A DNA stretch of 48,051 bases from Lacticaseibacillus sharpeae JCM 1186 = DSM 20505 (GTDB lineage: Bacteria > Bacillota > Bacilli > Lactobacillales > Lactobacillaceae), in assembly GCF_001436225.1 (NCBI RefSeq), contig NZ_AYYO01000023.1:1-48051 (forward strand), in the 5' to 3' direction. The notes below the pieces were generated by a model. The model saw nothing but the letters and a program-made list of their open reading frames with translations, was not told the origin of the DNA and ran no database searches. The position numbers and the translations under genes are program-made. This document shows, piece by piece, positions 25,199 to 33,730 of the stretch; the stretch's first letter is position 1, and every line of letters starts with the position of its first letter.

Positions 25199-26282
25199 GT
25201 TCCGCACGTTGCGCCGCGCGCCGGCGATGCTGGGCTTCATCATCGCCATGGCGTTATTGTTCCTAGCCCCGAACCTGCCCCGGCTGCATCCGGTAGTCGG
25301 GTACGAACAGGAAGTCCAGAGCTACATGGGCGATGCGAGTCAGATTAGTGCGCAGCTAGAAGCGTGGCGGAAGAATCCCCCGGCGACTGCACCGACCAAT
25401 CCGAGTGTGCGTGAGTTGCGGGCGGTGCAAACCAAGCTGACTGCCGTGATTGCTGCTGAAACGGCGACCCCGGTGCAGGTACGCACCGTGATGCGGGCGA
25501 AGTTGGCTTACGGGCAATTGCTTGTGCGTGGTGCCCGCGCGGGGTGGGCGCAGTTCACGGGCTCCGCGGCTTTCGAGCTGGCGCGGGTCAAAACGCTGCG
25601 CTACCAGCTCCGCCACCACATTGCCGAGATTCCGGCGGGGAGCACGCAGCTACCAGGACTGCACCAGCTGAGCCAGAACCTGACCACGTTCCTGAATGGT
25701 ATCTGGCTTGCAGCCCTCCTCGCCCTATGGTGTGCGACCTTCCTGATTGCGGATAAGCGGCAGCGAGTTAACGCGCTCGTGACCATCATGCCGGTCCGCA
25801 AAACGGTGGTGCTGGGCAATAAGCTGTTGAGCTTCTTGCTCCTTGCTGGGTCCGGGCTGCTCGCGAGCGTGGGCATTGCGTTTGTTGTCCCCACACTGAT
25901 GAACGGCGCCGGCAACTGGCAGTATCCCGTGGCCTATTCGCTTGACGGGCAGCACGTTTTTCTGCGGCATCTGGGCGTACTTGTGCTGGAGCAATATAGC
26001 CTGCTCATGCTGGTGCTGCTCTTTCTCGCCGTTTGTGCCGTGTTCATTCAGCTCTGGACGAAGAACGTATTGGTCTCGCTGCTGGGGATGCTGCTGATTG
26101 CACTTAGTGGGCAGGTGCCGACGAGCAGCTGGTTGCCGACCAGTTATTTCAACGCGAGTGCAGTGCTCACGTCGCTTAATGGTGGGGCCACGTTTGGCCA
26201 CATGGCTGGGGTGCTGCTCGCGGCTAGTTTGCTTTTGGGGTTAATTAGTTTTGCCGTTGTGCGTGTGCGCCAGCGGCTGTAG
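25176..26282 (+). CDS. ABC transporter permease, first subunit
   Basis: This 368-residue membrane protein has a membrane segment near residue 20, an extracellular region of about 130 residues rich in Ala and Gln, and about five further segments. It starts with TTG at 25176, chosen because GAGGTGA lies six bases before it inside the end of the ATPase gene; the overlap of 23 bp implies coupled translation. The layout resembles ABC-2 type exporter permeases. Its partner downstream has the same architecture, so the transporter is probably a heterodimer. Confidence 0.75.
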   Translation: MGPNLSFEFRTLRRAPAMLGFIIAMALLFLAPNLPRLHPVVGYEQEVQSYMGDASQISAQLEAWRKNPPATAPTNPSVRELRAVQTKLTAVIAAETATPVQVRTVMRAKLAYGQLLVRGARAGWAQFTGSAAFELARVKTLRYQLRHHIAEIPAGSTQLPGLHQLSQNLTTFLNGIWLAALLALWCATFLIADKRQRVNALVTIMPVRKTVVLGNKLLSFLLLAGSGLLASVGIAFVVPTLMNGAGNWQYPVAYSLDGQHVFLRHLGVLVLEQYSLLMLVLLFLAVCAVFIQLWTKNVLVSLLGMLLIALSGQVPTSSWLPTSYFNASAVLTSLNGGATFGHMAGVLLAASLLLGLISFAVVRVRQRL

Positions 26283-26294
26283 TGGAGGGTGAAC

Positions 26295-27410
26295 ATGATG
26301 ATTGAGTTGCGTAATGATCTGCGCCGCATCTGGCGCGAACCCGTCTTCTGGTTAGTGCCGCTGGTCCTGGCCGTCGTGTTAATGCTGCCCCTGCGCCCCG
26401 TTACACATGAAACAACGGTGCAGACGATGGTGCGCGAGGCCAAGACCGATGCGTCGACGATGAAACTGGACAATATGCGCAGTCTTGCTCAGGGCAACAA
26501 GGCCAAAACTGCGGACTACCACGCCGCGGTGGCGGAGAGAAGCAAGTTGCAGCAGATTGCCCGCCGCGGTGACCGGGTGGCGTACGCCAAGTCCATGTCG
26601 CGGTTTATGACGCTGGAAGAGCGCGTTGAGGGCACTGCGCCGAGTGACTTTCAGGGATTCCACTATCTGGCGAAGCACAGCATGCCGATTTACTTCTACA
26701 ACATTGAACGGCAACGGGAACCGGTGTTGAAGTATCTGGGTGAGAACCTGGGCCTGACGTACCAGAGCATGTTCATCCTCGTCATTTTAGCAGTGACGGT
26801 GGCTTACTTGATTTGGTTGCCGCAACACAAGGACGAACGCGCGCAGTTCAGTCTGGTGCCACGGCGACCAGTGACGGTCCAACTCGCTCAGGCATCTGCG
26901 GTGTTCATTAGCGTCAGCGCGGCCTTCATCGGTAGCGTCATTCTCGCCAGCCTGGTGCCGCTGGTACGCAATGGCTTTGGCCAGTGGCTGTACCCAATTG
27001 TGCATAATACAAGCGAGCAGAACCAGATTTTTGCAGCCGGGCCACTGGTGTTGGGGCAGATTTTGTTGGTCATCGCGTTTGTCTTCCTGCTGACGGGCAT
27101 CGGGACGCTGGCGCTGACATTGCGGCCGACGTTGGTGACGAATGTGGTGGTGCAGTTAGTGTTCGTTCTGGGTGCTTCTTTAACGACGGCAAACGGGGTG
27201 GCGCCGCAGAACTTGTTCCGCTTCATCCCCAGCACCTACGTCTGGACGCGGGGCGTAATGATGGGTAGCGGTAGCATGCAGTTCGAAATCAATGCGTTCG
27301 GGCTGGTAGGCGGCCTGCTGGTTCTGGGCGTATATGGCTGCTTGGCGCTGGGGCTGGCCGGGTATCTCGTGCACAGGCGGGCTGGCAGACTGTGCACAGT
27401 AGCGATGTGA
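26295..27410 (+). CDS. ABC transporter permease, second subunit
   Basis: This 371-residue membrane protein has the same plan as the preceding gene: one N-terminal helix (near 18-36), a soluble region of about 120 residues, then five or six helices. GGAGG lies six bases before ATG 26295, and 12 bp separate it from the previous stop. It ends the three-gene operon at a strong terminator. No family more precise than ABC-2-like permease is recognised. Confidence 0.75.
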   Translation: MMIELRNDLRRIWREPVFWLVPLVLAVVLMLPLRPVTHETTVQTMVREAKTDASTMKLDNMRSLAQGNKAKTADYHAAVAERSKLQQIARRGDRVAYAKSMSRFMTLEERVEGTAPSDFQGFHYLAKHSMPIYFYNIERQREPVLKYLGENLGLTYQSMFILVILAVTVAYLIWLPQHKDERAQFSLVPRRPVTVQLAQASAVFISVSAAFIGSVILASLVPLVRNGFGQWLYPIVHNTSEQNQIFAAGPLVLGQILLVIAFVFLLTGIGTLALTLRPTLVTNVVVQLVFVLGASLTTANGVAPQNLFRFIPSTYVWTRGVMMGSGSMQFEINAFGLVGGLLVLGVYGCLALGLAGYLVHRRAGRLCTVAM

Positions 27411-27411
27411 A

Positions 27412-27456
27412 AATAAGGTGCCCCATCAGCGTTTCTGCGCTGGCGGGGCACCTTTT
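27412..27456. terminator. Bidirectional terminator
   Basis: The arms AAGGTGCCCC and GGGGCACCTT, with CAGCG/CGCTG inside, form a strong hairpin between the exporter operon and a converging small gene. Confidence 0.88.
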
Positions 27457-27458
27457 AG

Positions 27459-27680
27459 TTAATCCTGTTCGTCCGGCGGGAAGACGTTATGTTCCCGCTC
27501 AATCTCTTGGTCCGCAGACAGGGCCGCGTCCAGCTCGCTGCTGGATTCAACCACCCGTTCAGGAAGCCCGCGCACCTGGTTCTCCAGGTGAATCCGCGCG
27601 GCTTGCTTCGGGTTCAGCAGCTTGTGCCCCAGCTTCTTCGTGCGTTTTGCGTTTCGGTTGCGCCAAATTTTGTTTGCCAT
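27459..27680 (-). CDS. Small hypothetical soluble protein
   Basis: This 73-residue protein is not recognised. It begins with a very basic stretch (MANKIWRNRNAKRTKKLGHK) and ends acidic (EREHNVFPPDEQD), with predicted helices and no membrane segment. GGAGG lies six bases before the ATG, supporting a real gene. A basic N terminus could bind nucleic acid, but nothing else supports that. It is monocistronic and converges on the exporter operon. Confidence 0.6.
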   Translation of the reverse strand: MANKIWRNRNAKRTKKLGHKLLNPKQAARIHLENQVRGLPERVVESSSELDAALSADQEIEREHNVFPPDEQD

Positions 27681-27789
27681 AATCTGCCTCCACTGTGTGC
27701 GCGACTGCTTCTATGATTATGGTAACGCGGGGGCGGGGAAAGAAAAATTGGGCGGGTGAACCGAGTAGGACGGGCTCAGAAAAACGTTA

Positions 27790-27795
27790 TATAAT
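27790..27795 (+). promoter_or_regulatory. -10 box of the RelB/DinJ-like gene
   Basis: TATAAT lies 20 bases before the GGAGG of the antitoxin-like gene. A matching -35 is not clear. Confidence 0.4.
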
Positions 27796-27826
27796 AATAG
27801 TGAGAACCGGTGGTGGAGGTGATAGT

Positions 27827-28102
27827 ATGACCAGTAATGATGATACAAAGACGATTACAGTTAAGGTTAATCGTGAGCTTGCTGATCAGGTTGAGATTAC
27901 TCTGAAAAATCTAGGAATAACCCAGACTGCATTGATTAATTTGCTGTACAAGAAGGTTGCTGTGCTTGGTAAAGTTCCGTTTGCGCTAAAATTAACTGAT
28001 GCGGAGGTGGCTCAATTGGACCTAGAAGATGCGGTTAAGGATATTTCGGCGCGCACAATTGACAACCCAGATGAATTTGACCAGTGGCTCAACGAAGATT
28101 AA
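27827..28102 (+). CDS. Orphan RelB/DinJ-family antitoxin-like protein
   Basis: This 91-residue protein has the ribbon-helix-helix pattern of DinJ antitoxins: ITVKVNRELADQVEITLKNLGITQTALINLLYKKVAVLGKVPFALK, with the first strand as the DNA contact, followed by an acidic, probably flexible C-terminal toxin-binding half (LDLEDAVKDISARTIDNPDEFDQWLNED). GGAGG lies at normal spacing before ATG 27827. No RelE/YafQ toxin follows; a terminator closes the gene at once. Its codons are more AT-rich than those of its neighbours, a sign of acquisition. It may be a solitary repressor or the survivor of a broken toxin-antitoxin pair. Confidence 0.78.
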   Translation: MTSNDDTKTITVKVNRELADQVEITLKNLGITQTALINLLYKKVAVLGKVPFALKLTDAEVAQLDLEDAVKDISARTIDNPDEFDQWLNED

Positions 28103-28103
28103 C

Positions 28104-28136
28104 CAAAAAGTCGCCCAGCAATGAGCGGCTTTTTGT
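28104..28136. terminator. Bidirectional terminator
   Basis: The arms AAAAAGTCGC and GCGGCTTTTT pair with one wobble, between the antitoxin-like gene and the converging kinase gene. Confidence 0.78.
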
Positions 28137-28140
28137 TATC

Positions 28141-29112
28141 CTATTCCGCCTGCCACACCTGCTGCGCCATGTGCACGTACACCTTGGTGCCGCTGCCGAC
28201 CGTTGACGTCACGGATAGCTTGAGCCCCATCTTCGCGGCCACGGTTTGGCTGAGCGTCAGGCCGAGTCCGCTTGCCTTCTGGTTCATGCGGCCGTTGTAG
28301 CCGGAAAAGCCGGGTTCAAAAAGGCGAGGCAGATCGCTGGCGGCAATGCCGATGCCCGTATCGGCAATCACGATGGCGTCACCTTGCGCATAGATGTGCA
28401 CGCCGCCACGTTCGGTATACTTGGCGGCGTTGGTGAGGATTTGTTCAAAAATAAAGCCGAGCCACTGGCTGTCAGCGACCACCGTGGGCAGCGCATCAAC
28501 CTTGACCGCCAGATTCTTGCTGATGAAAAGGTCAGCGAGGTCGCGTACGGTGCGGTTGACTAGCGGTGTCAGCGGCGTTGGCTCGAGCACCAGGTCGCGG
28601 TTGACGTCGTTGATTTTCACGTACGTCAGCATCATTTTGATGTAGCGGTCCACCTTGCGTACCTCGGCGCGGGCGGCGGTGGCATTCACTGGCGGCACTT
28701 GGAGCAGTAAGTCCAGCGCGGCCAGCGGTGTTTTCATCTGGTGACTCCACAAGGCGAAGTTGTCGTTTAAATCTTTGGCCTGCTTGTGGGTCTGATTCGC
28801 TAGTTGCCGGCGGGCCTGCATCTGGCCGTTAATGATGGCCTGATATTGGGCGGCTGCAGGGTCCAGTGCGGGCGGCAGTGGGGCGTCATCGGCGACGGGG
28901 ATGCTGCGCAGCTGGCGGAAATTCACTAGCCAGCTCCATGCGTCAACGGCCAGGACGGGGATGAGTATTGCCGCGCCAATCACCGTGCCATCCAGTAATG
29001 CCACCGGTGGCAGGTCTTCAAGGAAGGTGATGGTGGCGGCGGTGAGCCAGATAATGACGATGGTGAGCCAGGTGATGGTGCGGGCCTTGAGGTAGGCGGT
29101 TAAATCACGCAT
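28141..29112 (-). CDS. BceS-type intramembrane-sensing histidine kinase
   Basis: This 323-residue kinase has two membrane helices (near 12-30 and 35-55) with almost no extracellular loop, the mark of kinases that sense through a partner ABC transporter. The phospho-acceptor region reads NFALWSHQMKTPLAALDLLLQ near 120-140. The ATP-binding domain shows N box QILTNAAKYT, DTGIGI and ASGLGLTLSQ. Its start at 29112 overlaps the regulator stop by eight bases. No BceAB-like genes adjoin it, but a BceAB-type operon with a BceR-type operator lies about 7 kb away and is the probable partner. Confidence 0.88.
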   Translation of the reverse strand: MRDLTAYLKARTITWLTIVIIWLTAATITFLEDLPPVALLDGTVIGAAILIPVLAVDAWSWLVNFRQLRSIPVADDAPLPPALDPAAAQYQAIINGQMQARRQLANQTHKQAKDLNDNFALWSHQMKTPLAALDLLLQVPPVNATAARAEVRKVDRYIKMMLTYVKINDVNRDLVLEPTPLTPLVNRTVRDLADLFISKNLAVKVDALPTVVADSQWLGFIFEQILTNAAKYTERGGVHIYAQGDAIVIADTGIGIAASDLPRLFEPGFSGYNGRMNQKASGLGLTLSQTVAAKMGLKLSVTSTVGSGTKVYVHMAQQVWQAE

Positions 29113-29800
29113 TTGGTTGCACCGCCAATCGGTAGCCGGCACCGCGCACGGTTTGGATGACCTGATCAAGTGCGATTGGTGCGACCTTTTGCCGCAACCG
29201 CGTCATCGTTACGGCCAGCGTGTTCTGGTCAATGAACGCGTCACTGGCCCACAGCTTGGCGATGATGTCTTCGCGGCTCACGACCGCGCCGGGACTAGCG
29301 AACAGCATGCGCAAAATCCGGGTTTCGGTCGGCGTGAGATCGATGCTCTGGGCCAAGGGGATGCTGGTGACCCGGTTGTCCAAAGCGGCCAGCTCGAACT
29401 GACCTGCAGGGTAGCGTCCGTCTTGCTGCTGGTATTCATACGTGCGGCGCAATAGTCCCTGAATCTTCGCCAGCAGTACCGGCAGTTCGATGGGCTTGGT
29501 GAGGAAGTCGTCGGCACCCATGTTCATCGCCATCACCAGATTCATGTCGTCGCTGACGCTGGTGAGGAACATCACCGGCACCTTCGACGTCCGCCGAATG
29601 CATTCGAGCCAGTGGAATCCGTTGAAGAACGGCAGGCGAATATCCATGAGCACGAGGTTGGGCGCCGCGGCCGCTACTTCGGCATCCACGTGATTGAAGT
29701 CCTGCACGGCTTTGACCGTGTAGCCCCACTGCGCTAGGTAGTGGCTGATGGTGGCCGCGATGGTCGGTTCGTCTTCAACTAGGAAAATAGTTTGCGTCAT
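29105..29800 (-). CDS. OmpR/BceR-type response regulator
   Basis: This 231-residue regulator has a receiver domain with the phospho-acceptor Asp in LVLMDIRLPFFNG (near residue 52) and the conserved Lys in DFLTKPIELP. It ends in an OmpR-type winged helix (DLTPTETRILRML and, later, VTMTRLRQKVAP). GGAGG precedes ATG 29800, ten codons inside the longer frame. With the overlapping BceS-type kinase gene it forms a BceRS-like pair. The site TTACA-N4-TGTAA before the BceAB-type operon is its likely target; no such site was found before this gene itself. Confidence 0.9.
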   Translation of the reverse strand: MTQTIFLVEDEPTIAATISHYLAQWGYTVKAVQDFNHVDAEVAAAAPNLVLMDIRLPFFNGFHWLECIRRTSKVPVMFLTSVSDDMNLVMAMNMGADDFLTKPIELPVLLAKIQGLLRRTYEYQQQDGRYPAGQFELAALDNRVTSIPLAQSIDLTPTETRILRMLFASPGAVVSREDIIAKLWASDAFIDQNTLAVTMTRLRQKVAPIALDQVIQTVRGAGYRLAVQPNA

Positions 29801-29887
29801 AATGGCCTCCGGTGATTTAAGGTTGCGCAAACATTGTACCAGTTTTCGGCTTTTGCGGCGCGCGGCTTAAGTCCTAGAGGCGATGGT

Positions 29888-30229
29888 TTAGCCCGCAATC
29901 CCGTGCATCTGTTGCCACATGGTGATGAGGACGACGACCGCGATGATGCCGGTGAAGAAAATCATGTACAGCTCCTTGTACATGATCATGTTGATGTCAC
30001 TCGTTGCGTCTTTTTTCCGCCGCCACTTGGCCCAGAGAATGACAAGCTCGCCGAAGATCACCACGATGGCGCCCTCGGCAAGGAAGGCCAGGGGACCACT
30101 GGTCGCGTCGATTGTGCCCAAGCCATTGAAGTGGGTGGGGACGGTTTTCGGGCCGATGAATGTGCAGATGATGCCGACGATGAATGTGCAGGCGGTGATG
30201 AGCCGCATGCTCAGGGTGAATTTACGCAT
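29888..30229 (-). CDS. Small membrane protein with DUF1648-like motif
   Basis: This 113-residue protein has three hydrophobic segments (near 8-25, 45-62 and 85-105). The segment PKTVPTHFNGLGTIDA is the conserved DUF1648 motif found in SdpI-like proteins. GGAGG lies seven bases before ATG 30229, and the longer reading frame upstream lacks a ribosome binding site. It is a stand-alone gene. SdpI-type proteins give immunity to a killing factor, but this short protein lacks the rest of SdpI, so its function is unknown. Confidence 0.7.
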   Translation of the reverse strand: MRKFTLSMRLITACTFIVGIICTFIGPKTVPTHFNGLGTIDATSGPLAFLAEGAIVVIFGELVILWAKWRRKKDATSDINMIMYKELYMIFFTGIIAVVVLITMWQQMHGIAG

Positions 30230-30373
30230 GAGATTGCCTCCGTATTGTTCCGGGAACCCAACTGAATTGCCTACATTATAGTGCGAAAATGGGGGGTGAA
30301 ACCCTTTCATAAAAATAATTATCCTGACGGTCACGGGACGGATGCTGTCCGCTTGGGGCCGTTTTTTGCGCGG

Positions 30374-30379
30374 TATAAT
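30374..30379 (+). promoter_or_regulatory. -10 box of the DUF2075 gene
   Basis: TATAAT lies 17 bases before AAGGAG. A weak -35 TTGGGG lies 15 bp upstream of it. Confidence 0.45.
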
Positions 30380-30410
30380 TAACGTATCAATCATCAAGGA
30401 GTGTGTCCCT

Positions 30411-31613
30411 TTGCCCGATTTATCAACTTCAACCTTTATTTTGCCCCCAGACGCCCAGATGTCGGCGGACCAGCAGCAACTGACCGCACAGATTCTGGCA
30501 TTCACGACCGCGCACCTGCACGACGCAACCAGCGCGGTGTTCGTGCTCACGGGGGATGCCGGTTCGGGCAAGAGTGCGGCGCTGGCCCACGCCTTCACCC
30601 AGGTGCAGGCGGCTGCTCGCAGCAAGGCGCCGGGTGAACTGGTTGGCACCGACAACTACTTGCTTGTTAATCACAACGAAATGCTCAAGGTATATAAGGA
30701 AGTTGCGGCGGCCACATCGGCACTGCGGGTGAAGGACTTCATGAAGCCCACGCCGTTCATCAATGGCATGCGCAAGCGCGGGCATAAAGCGGACGTGGTG
30801 TTCATCGATGAGGCACATTTACTATTGAGCCAGAGTGACCCGTTCAATAAGTTCACCGGTGATAACCAGCTCGACGGGATTCTGCAGCTGGCACGAGTCG
30901 TGGTGCTTGTGTTCGATCCGCAGCAGGTGGTCAAGCTCAAGAGCCACTGGGATCCGCACATGCTGCAGCGGCACCTGCGCGGGCACGCGGTGGCGGAGTT
31001 CAATCTGGACGGGCAGATGCGGGTGCAAGATGCGCAGGTTAGTGAATGGATTAACCGGTTGGTGCAAGGGCGCCTGACTGCATTACCACAACCAACTGAA
31101 TTTGAACTGCGCGTGTTTGCTGACGGTCAGCCGCTGTACGATTGGGTGCAAGCGCGCGACCGGATGTTCGGCCTGTCGCGGCTGATTGCCACCAGTGATT
31201 TTCCGTTCCGCGTCTATACCGATCAGAAGTGGTTCGTGCACGCAGGGAGTCTGACCCTGCCGTGGGACAAAATCAATTTCACCGACCGGCCGTGGGCGGG
31301 GCGGCCCGAGACGGTGCACGAGGTGGGCTCCATCTATACGATTCAGGGTTTCGACCTGAACTATGCCGGCGTCATTCTCGGACCCAGCGTGGATTATGAT
31401 GCGGCCAGCGACCGAATTATCGTGCACCCAGACAGCTTTGAGGACACGGAAGCCTTCCGCAAGCACCCCGGTTTGCCGGATCCGGATGCGGCGAAGGACG
31501 CGATTATCCTGCACACCATGAATATTTTGCTTAAGCGCGGGCGCAAGGGCTTGGGGATTTATGCGGTGCGTCCGGCATTGTGGCAGCGACTGTTGGAACT
31601 TAGCCGGCGCTGA
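30411..31613 (+). CDS. DUF2075-type P-loop ATPase/helicase-like protein
   Basis: This 400-residue protein has Walker A LTGDAGSGKSAALAH (near residues 47-61), Walker B VVFIDEAHLLL (near 133-143) and a superfamily-1-like motif GSIYTIQGFDLNYAGVILGP (near 312-331). This is the pattern of the DUF2075/Schlafen-linked ATPase family, whose cellular role is uncertain. It starts with TTG at 30411, nine bases after AAGGAG; the longer frame from an ATG at 30342 would cross the promoter. It is a single gene with no mobile or restriction genes beside it, so a defence role cannot be argued from context. Confidence 0.8.
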   Translation: MPDLSTSTFILPPDAQMSADQQQLTAQILAFTTAHLHDATSAVFVLTGDAGSGKSAALAHAFTQVQAAARSKAPGELVGTDNYLLVNHNEMLKVYKEVAAATSALRVKDFMKPTPFINGMRKRGHKADVVFIDEAHLLLSQSDPFNKFTGDNQLDGILQLARVVVLVFDPQQVVKLKSHWDPHMLQRHLRGHAVAEFNLDGQMRVQDAQVSEWINRLVQGRLTALPQPTEFELRVFADGQPLYDWVQARDRMFGLSRLIATSDFPFRVYTDQKWFVHAGSLTLPWDKINFTDRPWAGRPETVHEVGSIYTIQGFDLNYAGVILGPSVDYDAASDRIIVHPDSFEDTEAFRKHPGLPDPDAAKDAIILHTMNILLKRGRKGLGIYAVRPALWQRLLELSRR

Positions 31614-31695
31614 CAAACGGCGCGCGTTTGTCCGGACGCCACGCAATCGCGACGGGTACAATGAACTTATCAACCAGTAGATTGGGGGCACTTTT

Positions 31696-32541
31696 ATGCA
31701 GCAAATCAAAATCGGCCAGGAACACGTTCCAGCTTTGGGCATGGGCACCTGGCATATGGGCGAAGGGAGCGCGGCCAAGACGCAGGCCGAAGTCGCCAGT
31801 TTGCGGTACGGGCTCGACCACGGCCTGACCGTGATTGACACTGCGGAAATGTACGGCGAAGGGGCAGCTGAACGGGTTGTGGGCCAGGCGATGCAGGGTT
31901 ATGACCGCAGTCAGATTTACCTGATTTCCAAATTCTACCCGTGGCACGCGACCGATAAGCTGATCCGCAAGTCGCTGGCGGCCAGTCTGCGGCGACTCGG
32001 CACGGATTATCTGGACCTGTACCTCCTGCACTGGCGCGGGACCACGCCGCTGACCGAGACCATCGGCACGTTGCGGGCCTTGCAGAACGAGGGGCTGATT
32101 CGCGCTTACGGGGTGTCGAATTTCGACACGCTGGACCTCGCCGAAGCCCGTGCGGTTGCGGGCGGCAAGGGGGTTGTAGCCAACGAAGTACTTTACAACG
32201 TGGCCGAACGCGGCATCGAGTACGACCTGTTGCCGGCGCAGAAACAGTCGGGGACCACGCTGATTGGCTACTCGCCGTACGGTTCGGGCAATGGCCAGGC
32301 GATTACGGTCCCCCAGCCGCTGCAGGAACTCGCTGCCGCTAAGGGCATAACGGCCCACCAACTGCTGCTCGCGTGGGTTTTGCGCAATGGGGATGTGCTC
32401 AGCATCCCCAAGGCGAGCCGGCCGGAGCACATGGCCGCCAACATCGCCGCCATGGACGTGCAGTTAACCTCAGCGGACTTGCAGCTGATTGACACGTACT
32501 TCCCGGCGCCAACGGGGAAGGTGCCACTGGCAGAAATCTAA
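31696..32541 (+). CDS. Aldo/keto reductase
   Basis: This 281-residue NADPH-dependent reductase has the (beta/alpha)8 fold of the family. The catalytic tetrad is visible: Asp and Tyr in IDTAEMYGEG (near residues 45-54), Lys in LISKFYP (near 78) and His in LLHWRG (near 113). Cofactor-binding SIPKASRPEH lies near 236. It acts on aldehydes or ketones, including sugar-derived and toxic carbonyls. A GGGGG ribosome binding site precedes the ATG. It is monocistronic with a strong terminator. Confidence 0.9.
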   Translation: MQQIKIGQEHVPALGMGTWHMGEGSAAKTQAEVASLRYGLDHGLTVIDTAEMYGEGAAERVVGQAMQGYDRSQIYLISKFYPWHATDKLIRKSLAASLRRLGTDYLDLYLLHWRGTTPLTETIGTLRALQNEGLIRAYGVSNFDTLDLAEARAVAGGKGVVANEVLYNVAERGIEYDLLPAQKQSGTTLIGYSPYGSGNGQAITVPQPLQELAAAKGITAHQLLLAWVLRNGDVLSIPKASRPEHMAANIAAMDVQLTSADLQLIDTYFPAPTGKVPLAEI

Positions 32542-32554
32542 ATTTGAAGCAAAA

Positions 32555-32587
32555 TAAAAGCCTGCCAATTGCTTGGCGGGCTTTTTG
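32555..32587. terminator. Bidirectional terminator
   Basis: The arms AAAAGCCTGCCA and TGGCGGGCTTTT form a strong hairpin between converging genes. Confidence 0.87.
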
Positions 32588-32591
32588 TTAC

Positions 32592-32810
32592 CTACTTGCG
32601 GCGCTTCTTGTGCTGAATCGGGTGCTGCTCCCGGTAACGTTCCTTGGTGGCTGCGCGCATGCGGCTGCGGCGAACCATCCAGACATTGAGCGTGACCGCC
32701 AGCAACATGACGATGACCGCGGCAACTTGATGGCGCAGTGCGAGCAGGATGAACGTGATGACGTAGAGTACGTAATAGGTGATGGATGCGGGATTGAATT
32801 TTGACTTCAT
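32592..32810 (-). CDS. Small hypothetical membrane protein
   Basis: This 72-residue protein is not recognised. It has two hydrophobic segments (near 10-25 and 28-46) and a strongly basic C-terminal tail (RRSRMRAATKERYREQHPIQHKKRRK), which by the positive-inside rule lies in the cytoplasm. It is 19 bp downstream of the HAD phosphatase gene on the same strand and is probably co-transcribed with it. Confidence 0.55.
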   Translation of the reverse strand: MKSKFNPASITYYVLYVITFILLALRHQVAAVIVMLLAVTLNVWMVRRSRMRAATKERYREQHPIQHKKRRK

Positions 32811-32829
32811 GAATAGCTTAACCTGGATT

Positions 32830-33615
32830 CTAAATTAATTGGTAGTGCTGGAGGGCGAACTCGATGCCGCCGTCCATGTTGCTGCGGGTGGTGAACTCGG
32901 CGCACGCCTTGAGCTCGGCACTCGCGTTGGCCATCGCCACGGGGTGGTCGACCCGGCGCGCCATCGGGATGTCATTGTCGCCGTCGCCAAACGCATAGCT
33001 GGTCGCCCCGGCAAACTCGGGGCGGGCGAGCATGGCATTCACGCCCGATTCCTTGCTGAGGCGCGTTTCAATCAGGTCGATGTCGTATGGCGAGTCGTGG
33101 TAGAAGCTCATCTGGGGGAACAATGTGCGGTAACGGGCGGTGATGCGCTGGCCCTCTGCGTTGTTCGGTACGAAAATGAGCATGCGCGTGGGTTCAGCGC
33201 GCAGATAGTAGTCGGGCTGCACCGGCGGCAATGCCTGGTGCACGTCCGCGTAGTTCGCGCGGCTCAGCCCATCAAGGCCGGAGAGCACCGCGCCGTCCTC
33301 GTTATACCACGCGGCCACGAGTCCGTCGGCGGCGCACTGCTGACTGATGGCCACGGTCAATGCATGGTCGATGTGGTGGCGTTCGATGACCTGGTTATGG
33401 GCGACGATGGTGGCCCCGTTGCCCGCGATGGCGTTGCTGATGCCGGTTGCCGCCATCAACGCGCGGATTTCCCAGAGGTCGCGTCCGGTCGCGATGACGG
33501 GCTCATTGCCATTTGCAACTAACTGGTTTAGCGCCGCCTGGGTTGCGGGCGCGACGGTTTTATCGTCTTGAAAAAGGGTGCCGTCTAGATCGAAGAACAC
33601 CACTGCCTGTGCCAT
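32830..33615 (-). CDS. Cof-type HAD-superfamily phosphatase
   Basis: This 261-residue hydrolase dephosphorylates sugar phosphates, flavin precursors or similar small molecules. Motif I FFDLDGTLFQDD (residues 8-19) carries the nucleophile Asp. Motif II lies in VIATGRD (near 40-46), and motifs III and IV in LSKESGVN (the Lys, near 189) and FGDGDNDIPM (near 210-219), with a C2B-type cap between. A GGTGA ribosome binding site precedes the start. The small membrane-protein gene follows. Confidence 0.9.
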   Translation of the reverse strand: MAQAVVFFDLDGTLFQDDKTVAPATQAALNQLVANGNEPVIATGRDLWEIRALMAATGISNAIAGNGATIVAHNQVIERHHIDHALTVAISQQCAADGLVAAWYNEDGAVLSGLDGLSRANYADVHQALPPVQPDYYLRAEPTRMLIFVPNNAEGQRITARYRTLFPQMSFYHDSPYDIDLIETRLSKESGVNAMLARPEFAGATSYAFGDGDNDIPMARRVDHPVAMANASAELKACAEFTTRSNMDGGIEFALQHYQLI

Positions 33616-33685
33616 GTTATCACCACCATGGGTTAAGGTTAGCAGTTTCGTTCATCGTGTGCAAACGGTTTCGAAGGTTGGTGCA

Positions 33686-33715
33686 CAAAAAAGCTCCTGC
33701 AACCAAGCAGGAGTT
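33686..33715 (-). terminator. Terminator of the EAL gene
   Basis: On the minus strand the arms ACTCCTGC and GCAGGAGCT are followed by a run of T. Confidence 0.8.
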
Positions 33716-33730
33716 CAGTTAACGACTGAT

